From the NCBI RefSeq assembly GCF_030296615.1, contig NZ_AP027732.1, forward strand, positions 1,488,001 to 1,552,000: DNA of 64,000 nt, read 5' to 3'. A model generated the notes under the pieces. It saw only the letters and a list, made by a program, of their open reading frames with translations. It was not told the DNA's origin and ran no database searches. The stretch's first letter is position 1. Each line of letters begins with the position of its first letter. The translations under genes and the position numbers were made by a program. Positions 38,000-46,166 of this stretch are shown piece by piece. Source of the DNA: Frondihabitans sucicola (GTDB taxonomy: Bacteria; Actinomycetota; Actinomycetes; Actinomycetales; Microbacteriaceae).

Positions 38000-38769
38000 C
38001 GCGCCTCCCGAATAGCGTCCAGAGCCACCTCGGCGAGTCGGCCCCCGAGCCCGATCGCGTCGACGATCGCCTGGGTCGGGGTCACGAGATTCACCTGCTC
38101 GACAGCCTCCGCCCCCGAGAATGTCAGCCGGTCTGCTTCGACCACGAGGAGCGGGGCTCCTCGCGGATCCACGACCGTGAAGGTGTCGCTAAGCAGTTGA
38201 GTGATGGTTCGCTGATCGGTCGTGTAGAGGATCGTCGGCCCCGGTGCCTCGCGCCCCATCGCATCGAACGCGGCGGAGCCGGACAGCGCCCAGTCTGCCC
38301 GGGAGGCTCGGCCGGCGGACACCAGTCGGTCGATGGTAAATCCGGAAGGAGCCCAGAGGCCCTGGATACCGGCGCGGTTCTGGAGCGAGGCGGCGTGGCC
38401 TGCGGCCACGATGATGGATTCCGGAGTTCCGTCCGTGAGGCGTTGCAGTCGCTCGATCCAGGCGCGCACGTCGAGCGGCGTTCCGATGGAGGCGTCCGCG
38501 CCGGACGAATCGGTGACGGCGTGGAGGTCTCGGTCTCCCAGAAGGATCCGCGCTGCGGCCGCGGCCGCGGGGTCGCTGAGCGGCACGAGCCGGACGTCGA
38601 GGTCGTACCCGGCTGCGATCGCCAGCTCACGGAGATCGTCGAGGCGCGGCGAGATCTCGCCCGACATGAGCCGATAGGCACTGGCGCGACTCAGGCCGGC
38701 GCGGGCAGCGAGGTCGGTGACAGCGATGCCCAGCGTCTCGGCTTCTGCCCGGATGCGGTCGATGATCAC
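37996..38769 (-). CDS. XRE-type HTH regulator with C-terminal AbiEi-like domain, candidate antitoxin
   Basis: 257 aa. An N-terminal helix-turn-helix (AVTDLAARAGLSRASAYRLMSGE, residues 16-38) is followed by a spacer. A C-terminal alpha/beta region has LTDGTPESIIVAAGHAASLQ and VEADRLTFSGAEAVEQVNLVTPTQAIVDAIG, reminiscent of AbiEi-type antitoxins (my judgement, from pattern). The GTG start is preceded by a -10 TAGTCT six bases away, so the mRNA is probably leaderless. Two inverted repeats overlap its promoter, fitting self-repression. It is coupled to the Fic-like gene. Confidence 0.7.
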   Translation of the reverse strand: MIIDRIRAEAETLGIAVTDLAARAGLSRASAYRLMSGEISPRLDDLRELAIAAGYDLDVRLVPLSDPAAAAAARILLGDRDLHAVTDSSGADASIGTPLDVRAWIERLQRLTDGTPESIIVAAGHAASLQNRAGIQGLWAPSGFTIDRLVSAGRASRADWALSGSAAFDAMGREAPGPTILYTTDQRTITQLLSDTFTVVDPRGAPLLVVEADRLTFSGAEAVEQVNLVTPTQAIVDAIGLGGRLAEVALDAIREAR

Positions 38770-38775
38770 GAAAGA

Positions 38776-38831
38776 AGACTACCAGCGAGTCTCACCAGTG
38801 AGACGATCTACTGGAATTCTCAGAAATGAGA
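38776..38831. promoter_or_regulatory. Promoter and two operator repeats of the HTH/Fic operon
   Basis: On the minus strand the -10 TAGTCT (38776-38781) ends six bases before the GTG. GTCTCACCAGTGAGAC at 38789-38804 (7-bp arms) overlaps the -35 region, and TCTCAGAAATGAGA at 38818-38831 (5-bp arms) is a second copy. The shared half-site is TCTCA. Placement fits autorepression by the HTH protein. Confidence 0.65.
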
Positions 38832-39026
38832 CGGTGACTGCTTGCCGCTGGGTCAGGCGGATCCCGAGGCGGAGTCACTCGCACTCCGAAGCCGCCCGGA
38901 AGCCAGGAGCGCTCTCGCCGAGCAGTGGCCCTCCAGCGACCCCACCGCGTCGGCACGACGGCCGCACCTGCGCACCGTCGCCGTGGACGATGCGGCGGTA
39001 GCCTCGACGGACGGGAAGGACGAACG
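38832..39026. other. Gap of 195 bp before a small gene
   Basis: I see no gene supported here. The stretch should contain the promoter of the small gene at 39027; no clear -35/-10 pair was found. Confidence 0.4.
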
Positions 39027-39254
39027 ATGGCGTACGACGAAGCAGTCGCAGCAGTGATCCGGGAACGGCTCGCCGTGGCCCGGACCATCGACGAGTCGGC
39101 CGAGTTGTCGTTCCTGGAGAGCGCAGGGTTCCGTCTCGAACTCATCGGCATCGTGAAGCAGTTCGACGGCGCCGTGACGAGCACCGACCAGACGCTCGCA
39201 GCGCTGGGAGACCTCCGACAGCGCGTCCTGGCCGTGATCGCCGCGGCCCGCTGA
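39027..39254 (+). CDS. Small hypothetical protein
   Basis: 75 aa, mostly helical, with no signal peptide or membrane segment. GGAAGGA lies a few bases before the ATG. The sequence (RLAVARTIDESAELSFLESAGFRLELIG) has no motif I recognise. Codon use looks ordinary for the window, and the ribosome site supports translation. No function is proposed. Confidence 0.55.
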   Translation: MAYDEAVAAVIRERLAVARTIDESAELSFLESAGFRLELIGIVKQFDGAVTSTDQTLAALGDLRQRVLAVIAAAR

Positions 39255-39307
39255 GCGACCCGGCCGCGCGCCCGACCCGGCCCGGTGCCGCTCCCAGAAG
39301 CCTTGCG

Positions 39308-40348
39308 TCAGATCCGGCCCTCGGGGTCGGACGTGGTGCGGTACCCCGACCCCATCGTCGTCTCCCCGAGCACCAGGGAGGCCGGCTCGTAGTGGGCACC
39401 CGGCGTGTAGTCGCCCTCGGTGGCTGCCGTGAGGAACCGGGCGGCCGACTTGCCGACGCCGAGCAGATTCGGGTCGACGGTCGTCAGCAGCGGGTCGCCA
39501 TTGCCCACGAGACCCTCCCAGTTGTCGACGCCGACCAGGGCGACGTCGTCGGGAACGGACACGCCGGCCGCGCGCAGCACGCCGTAGGCGCCGAGCGCGA
39601 TCTGGTCGTTGCCGCAGAAGATCGCGTCGAAGTCGACGCCCTGGTCGAGGAGTCGACGGGTCGCCTCCCCGCCCCACAGCCTCGTCCAGTCGCCTTCGAG
39701 GGGAGCGGCCGAGACCATCTCCAACCCGGCGGTGGCGAGGGTGGCCCGGAATCCGGCGGCGCGGTCGCGCGCTCCGATGTCGTCCTTCGACGTGATGTGC
39801 GCGATCCTGCGTCGTCCGATGTCGATCAGGTGCTTCGCCGCCAGGCGGCCCGCCTGCTCGCCGTCCGGCATGAACCAGGCGTCGGCAGGATCGTCGGAGG
39901 TCGCGTAGGCGTACGCCACCGGTACGTCGAATCCGCTGCTGATGGAGTGGATCGGGGTGCGCATCAGACCCGCCCCCAGGACGAGGAGCCCGTCGATGCG
40001 CCTGGCGTGGAACTTGCGGACCGATTCGCGGAGCAGGCCGCTGTCGGTGCGGGCGTCGTACAGCAGCGTCGCGATGTCGAGCTGACCGAGGGTCGTCGTC
40101 ACCCCGGTCAGCACGGGCATCGCGAAGACGCCGGGGGCGTTCATGGTGAGCACGCCGACCGTCTTGCTGATGCCGCGGGCGAGGAACTGCGCCTGAGCGT
40201 TGGGGCGGTAGTCGAGGCGCTCGGCGGCGTCGAGGATGCGCCGGCGGGTCTCGGTCGAGACGCGGCCCTCGCCGCGGAGGACTCGGGAGGCGGTCGACAG
40301 GTCGACGTGCGCGACAGCAGCGACGTCGCTGAGCGTAATGGTCTTCAC
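39308..40348 (-). CDS. LacI-family transcriptional regulator
   Basis: 346 aa. Helix-turn-helix ITLSDVAAVAHVDLSTASRVLRG, hinge YRPNAQAQFLARG, then an effector domain (VLTMNAPGVFAMPVLTGV; AIFCGNDQIALGAYGVLRAAG; VALVGVDNWEGL). GTG 40348 follows AGGAG at eight bases; an ATG further upstream would start within untranslated sequence. It is divergent from a ROK regulator. CAACCGGTTG at 40405 in the gap is a likely target. Its regulon is not evident from neighbours; the secreted glycosidase at 41835 is a possibility. Confidence 0.85.
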   Translation of the reverse strand: MKTITLSDVAAVAHVDLSTASRVLRGEGRVSTETRRRILDAAERLDYRPNAQAQFLARGISKTVGVLTMNAPGVFAMPVLTGVTTTLGQLDIATLLYDARTDSGLLRESVRKFHARRIDGLLVLGAGLMRTPIHSISSGFDVPVAYAYATSDDPADAWFMPDGEQAGRLAAKHLIDIGRRRIAHITSKDDIGARDRAAGFRATLATAGLEMVSAAPLEGDWTRLWGGEATRRLLDQGVDFDAIFCGNDQIALGAYGVLRAAGVSVPDDVALVGVDNWEGLVGNGDPLLTTVDPNLLGVGKSAARFLTAATEGDYTPGAHYEPASLVLGETTMGSGYRTTSDPEGRI

Positions 40349-40404
40349 CGCGAAGCTCCTACCATCTCTCCCGGGGTCGCCGCAGATCGAGCCTAGTGGG
40401 TGAA

Positions 40405-40414
40405 CAACCGGTTG
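40405..40414. promoter_or_regulatory. Palindrome between LacI and ROK genes
   Basis: CAACCGGTTG is a perfect 10-bp, CG-centred palindrome (context GAACAACCGGTTGCTC), 57 bp from the LacI start. Typical operator form for a LacI protein. Confidence 0.5.
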
Positions 40415-40535
40415 CTCGTCGTGGTGCCCGCCCCGGCCGCCTCCGCGGCGGGGCGGTGGCCGCGCCCTAGACTTGGGCGGTCCGGCGTCCCCGACCGATC
40501 GAAGAAAGTCTTGTGACCCCCAACGCCTGAATCGC

Positions 40536-41727
40536 GTGCCCCGGCGCAGCGGCACCAACCTGCCGCAGCTGGCCGACCTGAACGAAGCGGTCGTCCTCGG
40601 GTACATCAGGCGTTCCGAGGCCGGGCTCAGCCGCGTCGAGCTCACCGCGGCCACGGGTCTGTCGCCTCAGGCCGTCTCGAACATCTGCCAGCGCCTCATG
40701 GACATCGGGATGATCAGGGTCACCGGCAAGACCAGCAGCGGAATGGGAAAGCCGCGCACGCTGCTGTCGCTCGATCCCTCCGGCGCGTACGCGGTCGGCG
40801 TGCACCTCGATCCGGCGCTGGTGACCATCGTCCTCCTCGACCTGACCGGCGGCATCGTCGCCCGCACCTCGTTCTCGACGTCCCCCGGCGACACCCCCGA
40901 CCGACTGCTCGCGGGCGTCGGCGAACGGATCAGCCGGATCCTCGACGAGAACGCCATCGACCGGGCGCGGGTCGCCGGGGTGGGCATCGCCTCGCCGGGG
41001 CCGATCGACGCCGAAGCGGGGACCGTGCTGGATCCGCCGCTCCTGACCGAGTGGCACGACGTGCCGGTCAGGGACCGCGTCGCGGCGGCGACAGGATTCC
41101 CCGCGCTGCTCGACAAGGACGTCGTCGCGGCCGTCGTCGCCGAACGCTGGACCGGGCAGGCGACCGACTCGCAGAACGCGCTGTTCGTCTACCTCGGGGC
41201 CGGAATCGGCGTCGGCGTCATCGCCGACGACGTCGTCGTGCGCGGAGTCTCGGGCAACGCCGGAGACGTCGGCATGTTCGAGGTCGCCGGAGAAGACGGT
41301 GCGGGGACGGTCGACCTGGGCGACATGGTCAATCCGGTCGTCCTGCTGCACCGCGCCGTGCTGGCCGGGATCTTCGAGGCGAGCCCCGGAATCGACGAAC
41401 CTCTCGCGGTCGACGCGAGGTTCACCGACCTCTGCCGCCTGGCGGACGAGGGCGACGAGCGCGCGGCGTCAATCCTGAACGACGCGGCGGCGCGGACGGG
41501 GAGCGGTCGGGCGGATCGCCAACCTCCTCGACGTCGACACCATCGTCTTCGGCGGTCCGACCTGGTCGAGGATCGCCGACCGGTATCTCGCCGTGGCGGC
41601 TCCGATCATCCGCGCCCTGTCCATCACCCGGGGCATCCACGAGATCCGCGTCGTCGGCACGGCCCTGGGCGACGATTCCGGGGCCGTCGGCGCGGCGTGC
41701 CTGGTGCTCGACCAGACGGCTTCCTGA
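40536..41727 (+). CDS. ROK-family regulator, NagC/XylR type (frame broken near 41496)
   Basis: About 396 aa. An N-terminal winged helix (RRSEAGLSRVELTAATGLSPQAVSNICQRL) precedes a ROK domain with VGIASPGPID, the phosphate-loop-like GAGIGVGVIADD and GNAGDVGMFE (the usual GxxGExGH is changed, and the zinc Cys are absent). The end, in another frame, reads RIANLLDVDTIVFGGPTW and stops at 41727. One G removed near 41496-41500 joins the parts. A GTG at 40513 behind AAGAAAG may be the real start if the C5 run at 40517-40521 is short by one C (giving MTPQRLNRVPRRSG). It is a regulator of sugar genes, target unknown. Confidence 0.75.
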
Positions 41728-41770
41728 CCGCGGAGACCGCGCAGACCGCGGAGACCGCGCAGACCACGGA
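41726..41770. repeat. 9-bp tandem repeat
   Basis: Five nine-base units alternate GACCGCGGA and GACCGCGCA, the last being GACCACGGA. They lie right after the ROK stop. They code for nothing recognisable and precede a strong hairpin. They may be a slippage-prone remnant. Confidence 0.6.
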
Positions 41771-41775
41771 GACGA

Positions 41776-41808
41776 CGATCGCCCCCGGCCTGAGGCCGAG
41801 GGCGATCG
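41776..41808. terminator. Hairpin between convergent ROK and glycosidase genes
   Basis: CGATCGCCC pairs with GGGCGATCG and inside it CGGCC pairs with GGCCG around TGA, with one unpaired base on each arm. No T-tract, but it is well placed to stop both converging transcripts. Confidence 0.7.
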
Positions 41809-41834
41809 CCGGGGAGCGGTCCGCTGGCGGATCG

Positions 41835-44177
41835 TCAGCCCTGCTGGAGCGAGAGGTAGAAGATGTCTTCGTTCTCGGACCGGTTGAGCGTCTTCACTGT
41901 GGGGTCGGCGTCGATGATCGGAACCTGCGCCTGCACCGTGCCGTGGCCGAGGTTCTTCCACGTCAGCGGCGTCTTGTTGCCGTACAGGTCGACCCGGTCG
42001 AGCGATTTCACGTCGTGGACGTCCTTGAACGTGACCGTCATCATCGGCGTGCCGAAGTCGAGGTGCAGCGTGTCACCCGTGTTCTGGTCGAAGAAGATGT
42101 TGGCCTGGTTCTGGCGCTTGAGGTCGATGGCCAGCACCACGTGCTTTCCGTCGAGCTCGAAGCCGTTCGCCGTCGAGGCGCTCTCGTTGATGTCCGGCTT
42201 GAGCCCCGGCGACGTCGTGAAGGTGTCGTAGGTCGTGGCCTTCGTGCCGCGCAGGAGGTCTGCCAGGGTCACGAGGGTCTTGCCCTTCGGGCTCAGCGAG
42301 TCGCCGGATTTCAGCGCCTGGTTGTACCCGAACGCCGCGGGGTCGTTGGGTGCCCAGTCGGCGAAGTAGAACAGCTTGAACTGGTCGGGGTTGCTCCCGC
42401 CCTTGCTCAGTGCCCAGTGGAAGACGCGCGGGAAGATGTCGGCGACGAACTTGTCCTCGGGGGTGAAGCCGAGTTCGGTCTGCCAGACGGCCGGGTGCTT
42501 GATGCCGTGCTTCTGCGCGGCGGCGTAGACGGTCTGCATGGCGCCGATCGGCATGTAGTGCATGTCGAAGACGTCGACCGACTTCCAGGCGTTCCACTTC
42601 GTGAGCAGCGCGATGTACTCGCTGATCGGGGCGCCGGCGATCCAGCCTCCGTAGACCAGTTTCACGCCGTTGTCGTGCAGCACCTTCGAGGCGGGCAGCT
42701 GGATGTCGTGCATGTACTCGTCCATGCCGCCCTCCCAGAAGCCGGAGCCCGGGTAGGCCTCGTTCCACACCTGGTAGTACGTGATCCCGAGGGGTTTCAG
42801 CGTGTCGACCGCGAGCTGCACGAACTTCGCGAAGTCCTTGGGATCCTGCGGCGGCGTGTGGCCGATGTTGGTCTGAGCCGTGGCCGTCGTCGTCAGGATC
42901 TTGCCGTGCGAGTCCTTGGTGGTCAGCGGCCTCGTGAACGTTCCGTTCGCCTCACTCGTCACCGCGCCGTAGATGTACGTCGTGCCGTGGAACTCGTAGG
43001 TGTATCCGGTGCGGTTCGCCGCCCAGCCGGCGGTGTAGTCGAGCACGGGCAGGATCGTGATGCCGTGCGCCTTCGCCTCGGTGAACTGGGCCACGTACTT
43101 GGCGAGAGCCGCCTTGTCGATCACGCCCTTCGTGGGTTCGATCGTGCCCCAGTCGAAGTCCTGCCGGTCCCACGAGACGTTGCCCACGAGGCCGTCGAGA
43201 GAAGCCTGGTTCTCACCGGCGAAGGATCGGAACGGCTCTGAGAGGGTGAAGGGCAGATCGGCCACGGGGCTGGGGGCGCCGTCGCCGGCCACGGCGACGG
43301 CCTTGATGTCGGTGTCCGCCGTGATCGTGATCGGCTTCGCGTACGTGGTCTTGGTGGCGGAGGTGCGCGGGTCGGTGCCGTCCGTCGTGTACGAGATGCA
43401 GGCGCCGGGCGTCTTGCTCGCGAGAGCGACCTTCTTGCCGGTGGTGATGGATCCTGCACCGGGCGTCGCCGTCACGGGCGCGGTCGGGGCGGCCACCTCC
43501 GTGGTGACGGTCGCGTTCAGCTTCCCGGCGACCCACCAGGTGCTGACCTGGTCGCTGACGAAGATGACGTCGTCGCCCTTCGCGACTTTCACGTCGAGGT
43601 CGAACGACGCGGAGGTGCCGGTGTACGAGTAGAGCTCGGAGAACGGTCCCGTGGTCGCGGTGCCGTCGCCGTCGTGGGCGAGCAGGACCCGGAAGCGGCC
43701 GCCGGGCGACGTGAACGTGCCGCTCACGTGTTCCGTCTTGCCGTCGGCGGTGTCCGGCACCGTGTAGACGTCGGCGATCGGCCGGTAGTCGGTGCCGATG
43801 GAGCCGTCGGCCTTGACGTACCAGGCGTGCTCCGGCTTGTTCAGATCGGCGGCCCACTCGTCGGCCGCGAAGGCGCCGGTCCCGCCCTTGGCGAGCAGGC
43901 CAGGGGTGTCGGAGTCGAGGCTCTGGTACGACCAACGACCGGGCGCGACGACGTTGGTGTCGAGGTGGTAGTCGGTGACGTTGTTGGACGTGGGATTCGC
44001 GGTGCCGGCCCCGCAGGCCGTCGGTGCCGCAGCCAACGCAGTCGTCGCCCGCGACGCCGAGGGGGCTGTCGACGGGGAGTGGCTCGCGCCGACTCCGACG
44101 GCGTGCGCCGAGGCTGGAAGCGCCACGGCCGTCACCAGGACGGCCGAGATCGCAAGGGACAGTGATCGGACTTTCAT
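41835..44177 (-). CDS. Large secreted glycoside hydrolase, GH39/clan A type
   Basis: 780 aa with an intact frame. ATG 44177 follows GGAG; the signal peptide MKVRSLSLAISAV ends near ASAHA. Residues 60-230 form a beta region (PGRWSYQSLDSDTPGLL) likely to be a carbohydrate-binding or lectin-like domain. A CHB_HEX-type domain (ISYTTDGTDPRTSATKTTYAKPI) is next. The catalytic barrel has YYQVWNEAYPGSGFW (acid/base Glu after Asn) and WQTELGFTPED (nucleophile Glu). A C-terminal beta domain closes it. Its substrate is a plant or microbial polysaccharide. It is transcribed away from its own TTGACA promoter and toward the ROK gene. Confidence 0.78.
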   Translation of the reverse strand: MKVRSLSLAISAVLVTAVALPASAHAVGVGASHSPSTAPSASRATTALAAAPTACGAGTANPTSNNVTDYHLDTNVVAPGRWSYQSLDSDTPGLLAKGGTGAFAADEWAADLNKPEHAWYVKADGSIGTDYRPIADVYTVPDTADGKTEHVSGTFTSPGGRFRVLLAHDGDGTATTGPFSELYSYTGTSASFDLDVKVAKGDDVIFVSDQVSTWWVAGKLNATVTTEVAAPTAPVTATPGAGSITTGKKVALASKTPGACISYTTDGTDPRTSATKTTYAKPITITADTDIKAVAVAGDGAPSPVADLPFTLSEPFRSFAGENQASLDGLVGNVSWDRQDFDWGTIEPTKGVIDKAALAKYVAQFTEAKAHGITILPVLDYTAGWAANRTGYTYEFHGTTYIYGAVTSEANGTFTRPLTTKDSHGKILTTTATAQTNIGHTPPQDPKDFAKFVQLAVDTLKPLGITYYQVWNEAYPGSGFWEGGMDEYMHDIQLPASKVLHDNGVKLVYGGWIAGAPISEYIALLTKWNAWKSVDVFDMHYMPIGAMQTVYAAAQKHGIKHPAVWQTELGFTPEDKFVADIFPRVFHWALSKGGSNPDQFKLFYFADWAPNDPAAFGYNQALKSGDSLSPKGKTLVTLADLLRGTKATTYDTFTTSPGLKPDINESASTANGFELDGKHVVLAIDLKRQNQANIFFDQNTGDTLHLDFGTPMMTVTFKDVHDVKSLDRVDLYGNKTPLTWKNLGHGTVQAQVPIIDADPTVKTLNRSENEDIFYLSLQQG

Positions 44178-44243
44178 GAGAACTCCATCGTTCCGGGAAG
44201 TGAAAGGCACCGATCCCGCCCCGTGCGCGGCCCGGCTCCGTCA

Positions 44244-44272
44244 AACTAATTCCATAGAGTGGATTTTGTCAA
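44244..44272 (-). promoter_or_regulatory. Promoter of the large glycosidase
   Basis: On the minus strand TTGACA (44267-44272) and TTAGTT (44244-44249) are 17 bp apart, about 67 bp before the ATG. The AT-rich spacer contains the imperfect inverted repeat ATTCCA...TGGATT, a possible operator. Confidence 0.6.
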
Positions 44273-44301
44273 TGGAGAACGCCGATGCGCCTCTCCGGGC
44301 G

Positions 44302-45373
44302 TCACATTCCGGCGTGCGCGGGGGTGTCGAGCGCGAACCAGGTGGTCGCGGCGTAGCTGTCGGAACGGCGGAAGTTCATCCAGCCGTCGGAGGTGTCCTC
44401 GCCGGGGGCGAGAGGTTCGTCGAGCAGTCGGCGGAGGGGGTGGCCATCGCGGTCGATCGTGATGGGGACCCCCGGCGCGCCGCTCGCGAGGAGCGCCAGC
44501 ACGTGGTCCGCCGGGCCCCCGCCGATGGCGTCGACCGTGACCCGGATGCCGCCGTCGAACCAGACGCGGTCCTCCACGTGGAGGCGGTAGGGCGTCCACT
44601 GGCCGTCCGTGCCCGCGATCGGGCAGCCCTGGAACGGGTCGCTGAACTCGCCCATGCCCCAGCCGGTGCCCGCCCAGTCCTCGATCCCCGTCCCGCTGAG
44701 CGTCGGTGCAGGATCATCGCCCAGCGCGATCCGCACCTCGCCTTCGCCCCACCAGAGCTCCCCGTAGCGGGGATCGATCACGGCTCCGAGCTGTAGTCCC
44801 AGGAGTCGACCGCTGGCGCCCTTCAGCTCCAGAGCGGTCATCGGGCCGTCGAGAGCGACCGGGGTCGCTTCGGCGAAGACGCAGTGCACCCGCTCGGCGA
44901 GGCCGTGCTCGCGGAACTCGACGGCGATCTCGTAGAAGACCCGCTCGACATCGACGTCGGCGGTGTTGTGGAGCTCGATTCGGGCGGCCGTGGCGAACGG
45001 CAGCGGCAGGGTGGCGCAGAGACTCCTCCTCCGGGCTGGTGAACCAGTGCGAGCGCAGGCGCGTCAGCACACCGGTCGGGAACCCGAAGAAGGCGCCGAG
45101 GGGGACGTCGATGGCCGGCTGGGAGTCGTCGTCCCACCAGGCGCGCATCCGAATTCCCCGGATCGTCTGGGGCGACAGATCGCTCAGTGTCAGCCAGATC
45201 CGCTGCACCGTGCCCGGTCCTTGGGCATCCGACGATGCGGTGTCGAGCAGTGTCAGGGTTCCGCCTGCCGGCAGCGAAGTGAAGGGCCGCCCCTTCGCGC
45301 CGCGGTTGAGGCCTCCGGCTCCGCTCCGGCGTGCTTCCGGATTTTCGGGCGAGAACCAGCGCGTCGATGCCAT
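44302..45373 (-). CDS. DUF2961-family protein, possible glycoside hydrolase (frame broken near 45012-45020)
   Basis: About 356 aa. The N-terminal part (GTVQRIWLTLSD, IRGIRMRAWWDDDSQPAIDVPLGAFFG) and the C-terminal part (GELWWGEGEVRIALGDD, LSGTGIEDWAGTGWG, RLHVEDRVWFDGG) are both diagnostic of DUF2961, some members of which are alpha-fructan or arabinan-degrading glycosidases (recently placed in GH172). The two parts are in different frames; either two missing bases or one extra base near 45012-45020 explains this (ESLRATLPLPFATAARIELHN). ATG 45373 follows GGTGG. No signal peptide is seen, so it would act in the cytoplasm. The operator at 45405-45431 lies between it and a GntR gene. Confidence 0.8.
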
Positions 45374-45404
45374 GCGTCCACCGTACGGGTACGAGAAGAG
45401 CTGA

Positions 45405-45431
45405 CTAGCCAAAGGTAGGACATTTGGCTAG
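45405..45431. promoter_or_regulatory. Operator between DUF2961 and GntR genes
   Basis: CTAGCCAAA (45405-45413) and TTTGGCTAG (45423-45431) are a perfect 9-bp inverted repeat with a 9-bp spacer, ending ten bases before the GntR ATG. It fits a GntR dimer site controlling both genes. Confidence 0.75.
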
Positions 45432-45440
45432 GCTCGAATC

Positions 45441-46166
45441 ATGTCCTTCGTCACGCGCAACGTTCCCCTGTCGACGCAGATCATCGATCTCCTGCGCGCG
45501 CGAATCGACGACGGCACCTATCCGATCGGAAGCCGCCTCCCGTCCGAGCTCGAGCTGGCGAACGCGCTCGACGTCAGCCGTAACAGCGTCCGCGAGGCGC
45601 TTCGAGCCCTCGTGCACTCGGGGCTGCTCAGCGCCCGAGCAGGCGACGGCACCTATGTGCGGGCCAGCAGCGAGCTCGTGCCCGCGGTGAACCGCCGCAT
45701 CCACGCGGCAGAGTGGGCCGACGTGCTCGACGCGCGGTCGATGCTCGACCGGCACGGCGCCCGAGCCGCAGCGCGCACTGCCACGGAGGCCGACGTCTCC
45801 GCCCTTCGAGAGCTGCTCGCGGCCCGCGACCTGAGCTCCAGCGCGCAGGAGGCGGTCGACACCGACACGGCCTTCCACCTCGGCGTGATCCGCGCCGGAG
45901 GCAACGCCCTGCTCGTCGACATCTACTCCGGGCTGGAGGGGATCCCCGCGTGGATCGCCAGCGTGACACCGCCGGACGGCGATCACCCGCCGACGAAGCT
46001 CGGGTCGCGCGAGCCGGAGGCCCTGCGCCGCCTGCACGCCGATCTGGTCGACGCCATCGCGGCCCACGACGAGGACGACGCCGACCGAGTCGCGACCGCC
46101 CTCTTGGCCGAGGCGATGCGCCTCGAGCCCGTCGCGCCCGCCCAGGGGGCGCGGGGCGCCGAGTGA
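45441..46166 (+). CDS. GntR-family regulator with FCD domain
   Basis: 241 aa. Winged helix SRLPSELELANALDVSRNSVREALRAL with wing GDGTYVR, then an FCD-type helical domain (DTDTAFHLGVIRAGGNALL; LHADLVDAIAAHDEDDADRVATALL) that keeps Asp and one His but fewer metal ligands than classical members. ATG 45441 stands next to its operator. Its stop overlaps the GTG of an MFS gene, so it regulates that transporter and probably the divergent DUF2961 gene. Confidence 0.84.
   Translation: MSFVTRNVPLSTQIIDLLRARIDDGTYPIGSRLPSELELANALDVSRNSVREALRALVHSGLLSARAGDGTYVRASSELVPAVNRRIHAAEWADVLDARSMLDRHGARAAARTATEADVSALRELLAARDLSSSAQEAVDTDTAFHLGVIRAGGNALLVDIYSGLEGIPAWIASVTPPDGDHPPTKLGSREPEALRRLHADLVDAIAAHDEDDADRVATALLAEAMRLEPVAPAQGARGAE

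Noticed and set aside
40473..43241. A 922-residue plus-strand frame joining the ROK regulator to sequence beyond its stop
   Set aside because: The part past about 41500 is a shadow of the minus-strand glycosidase; the ROK gene really ends in another frame at 41727.
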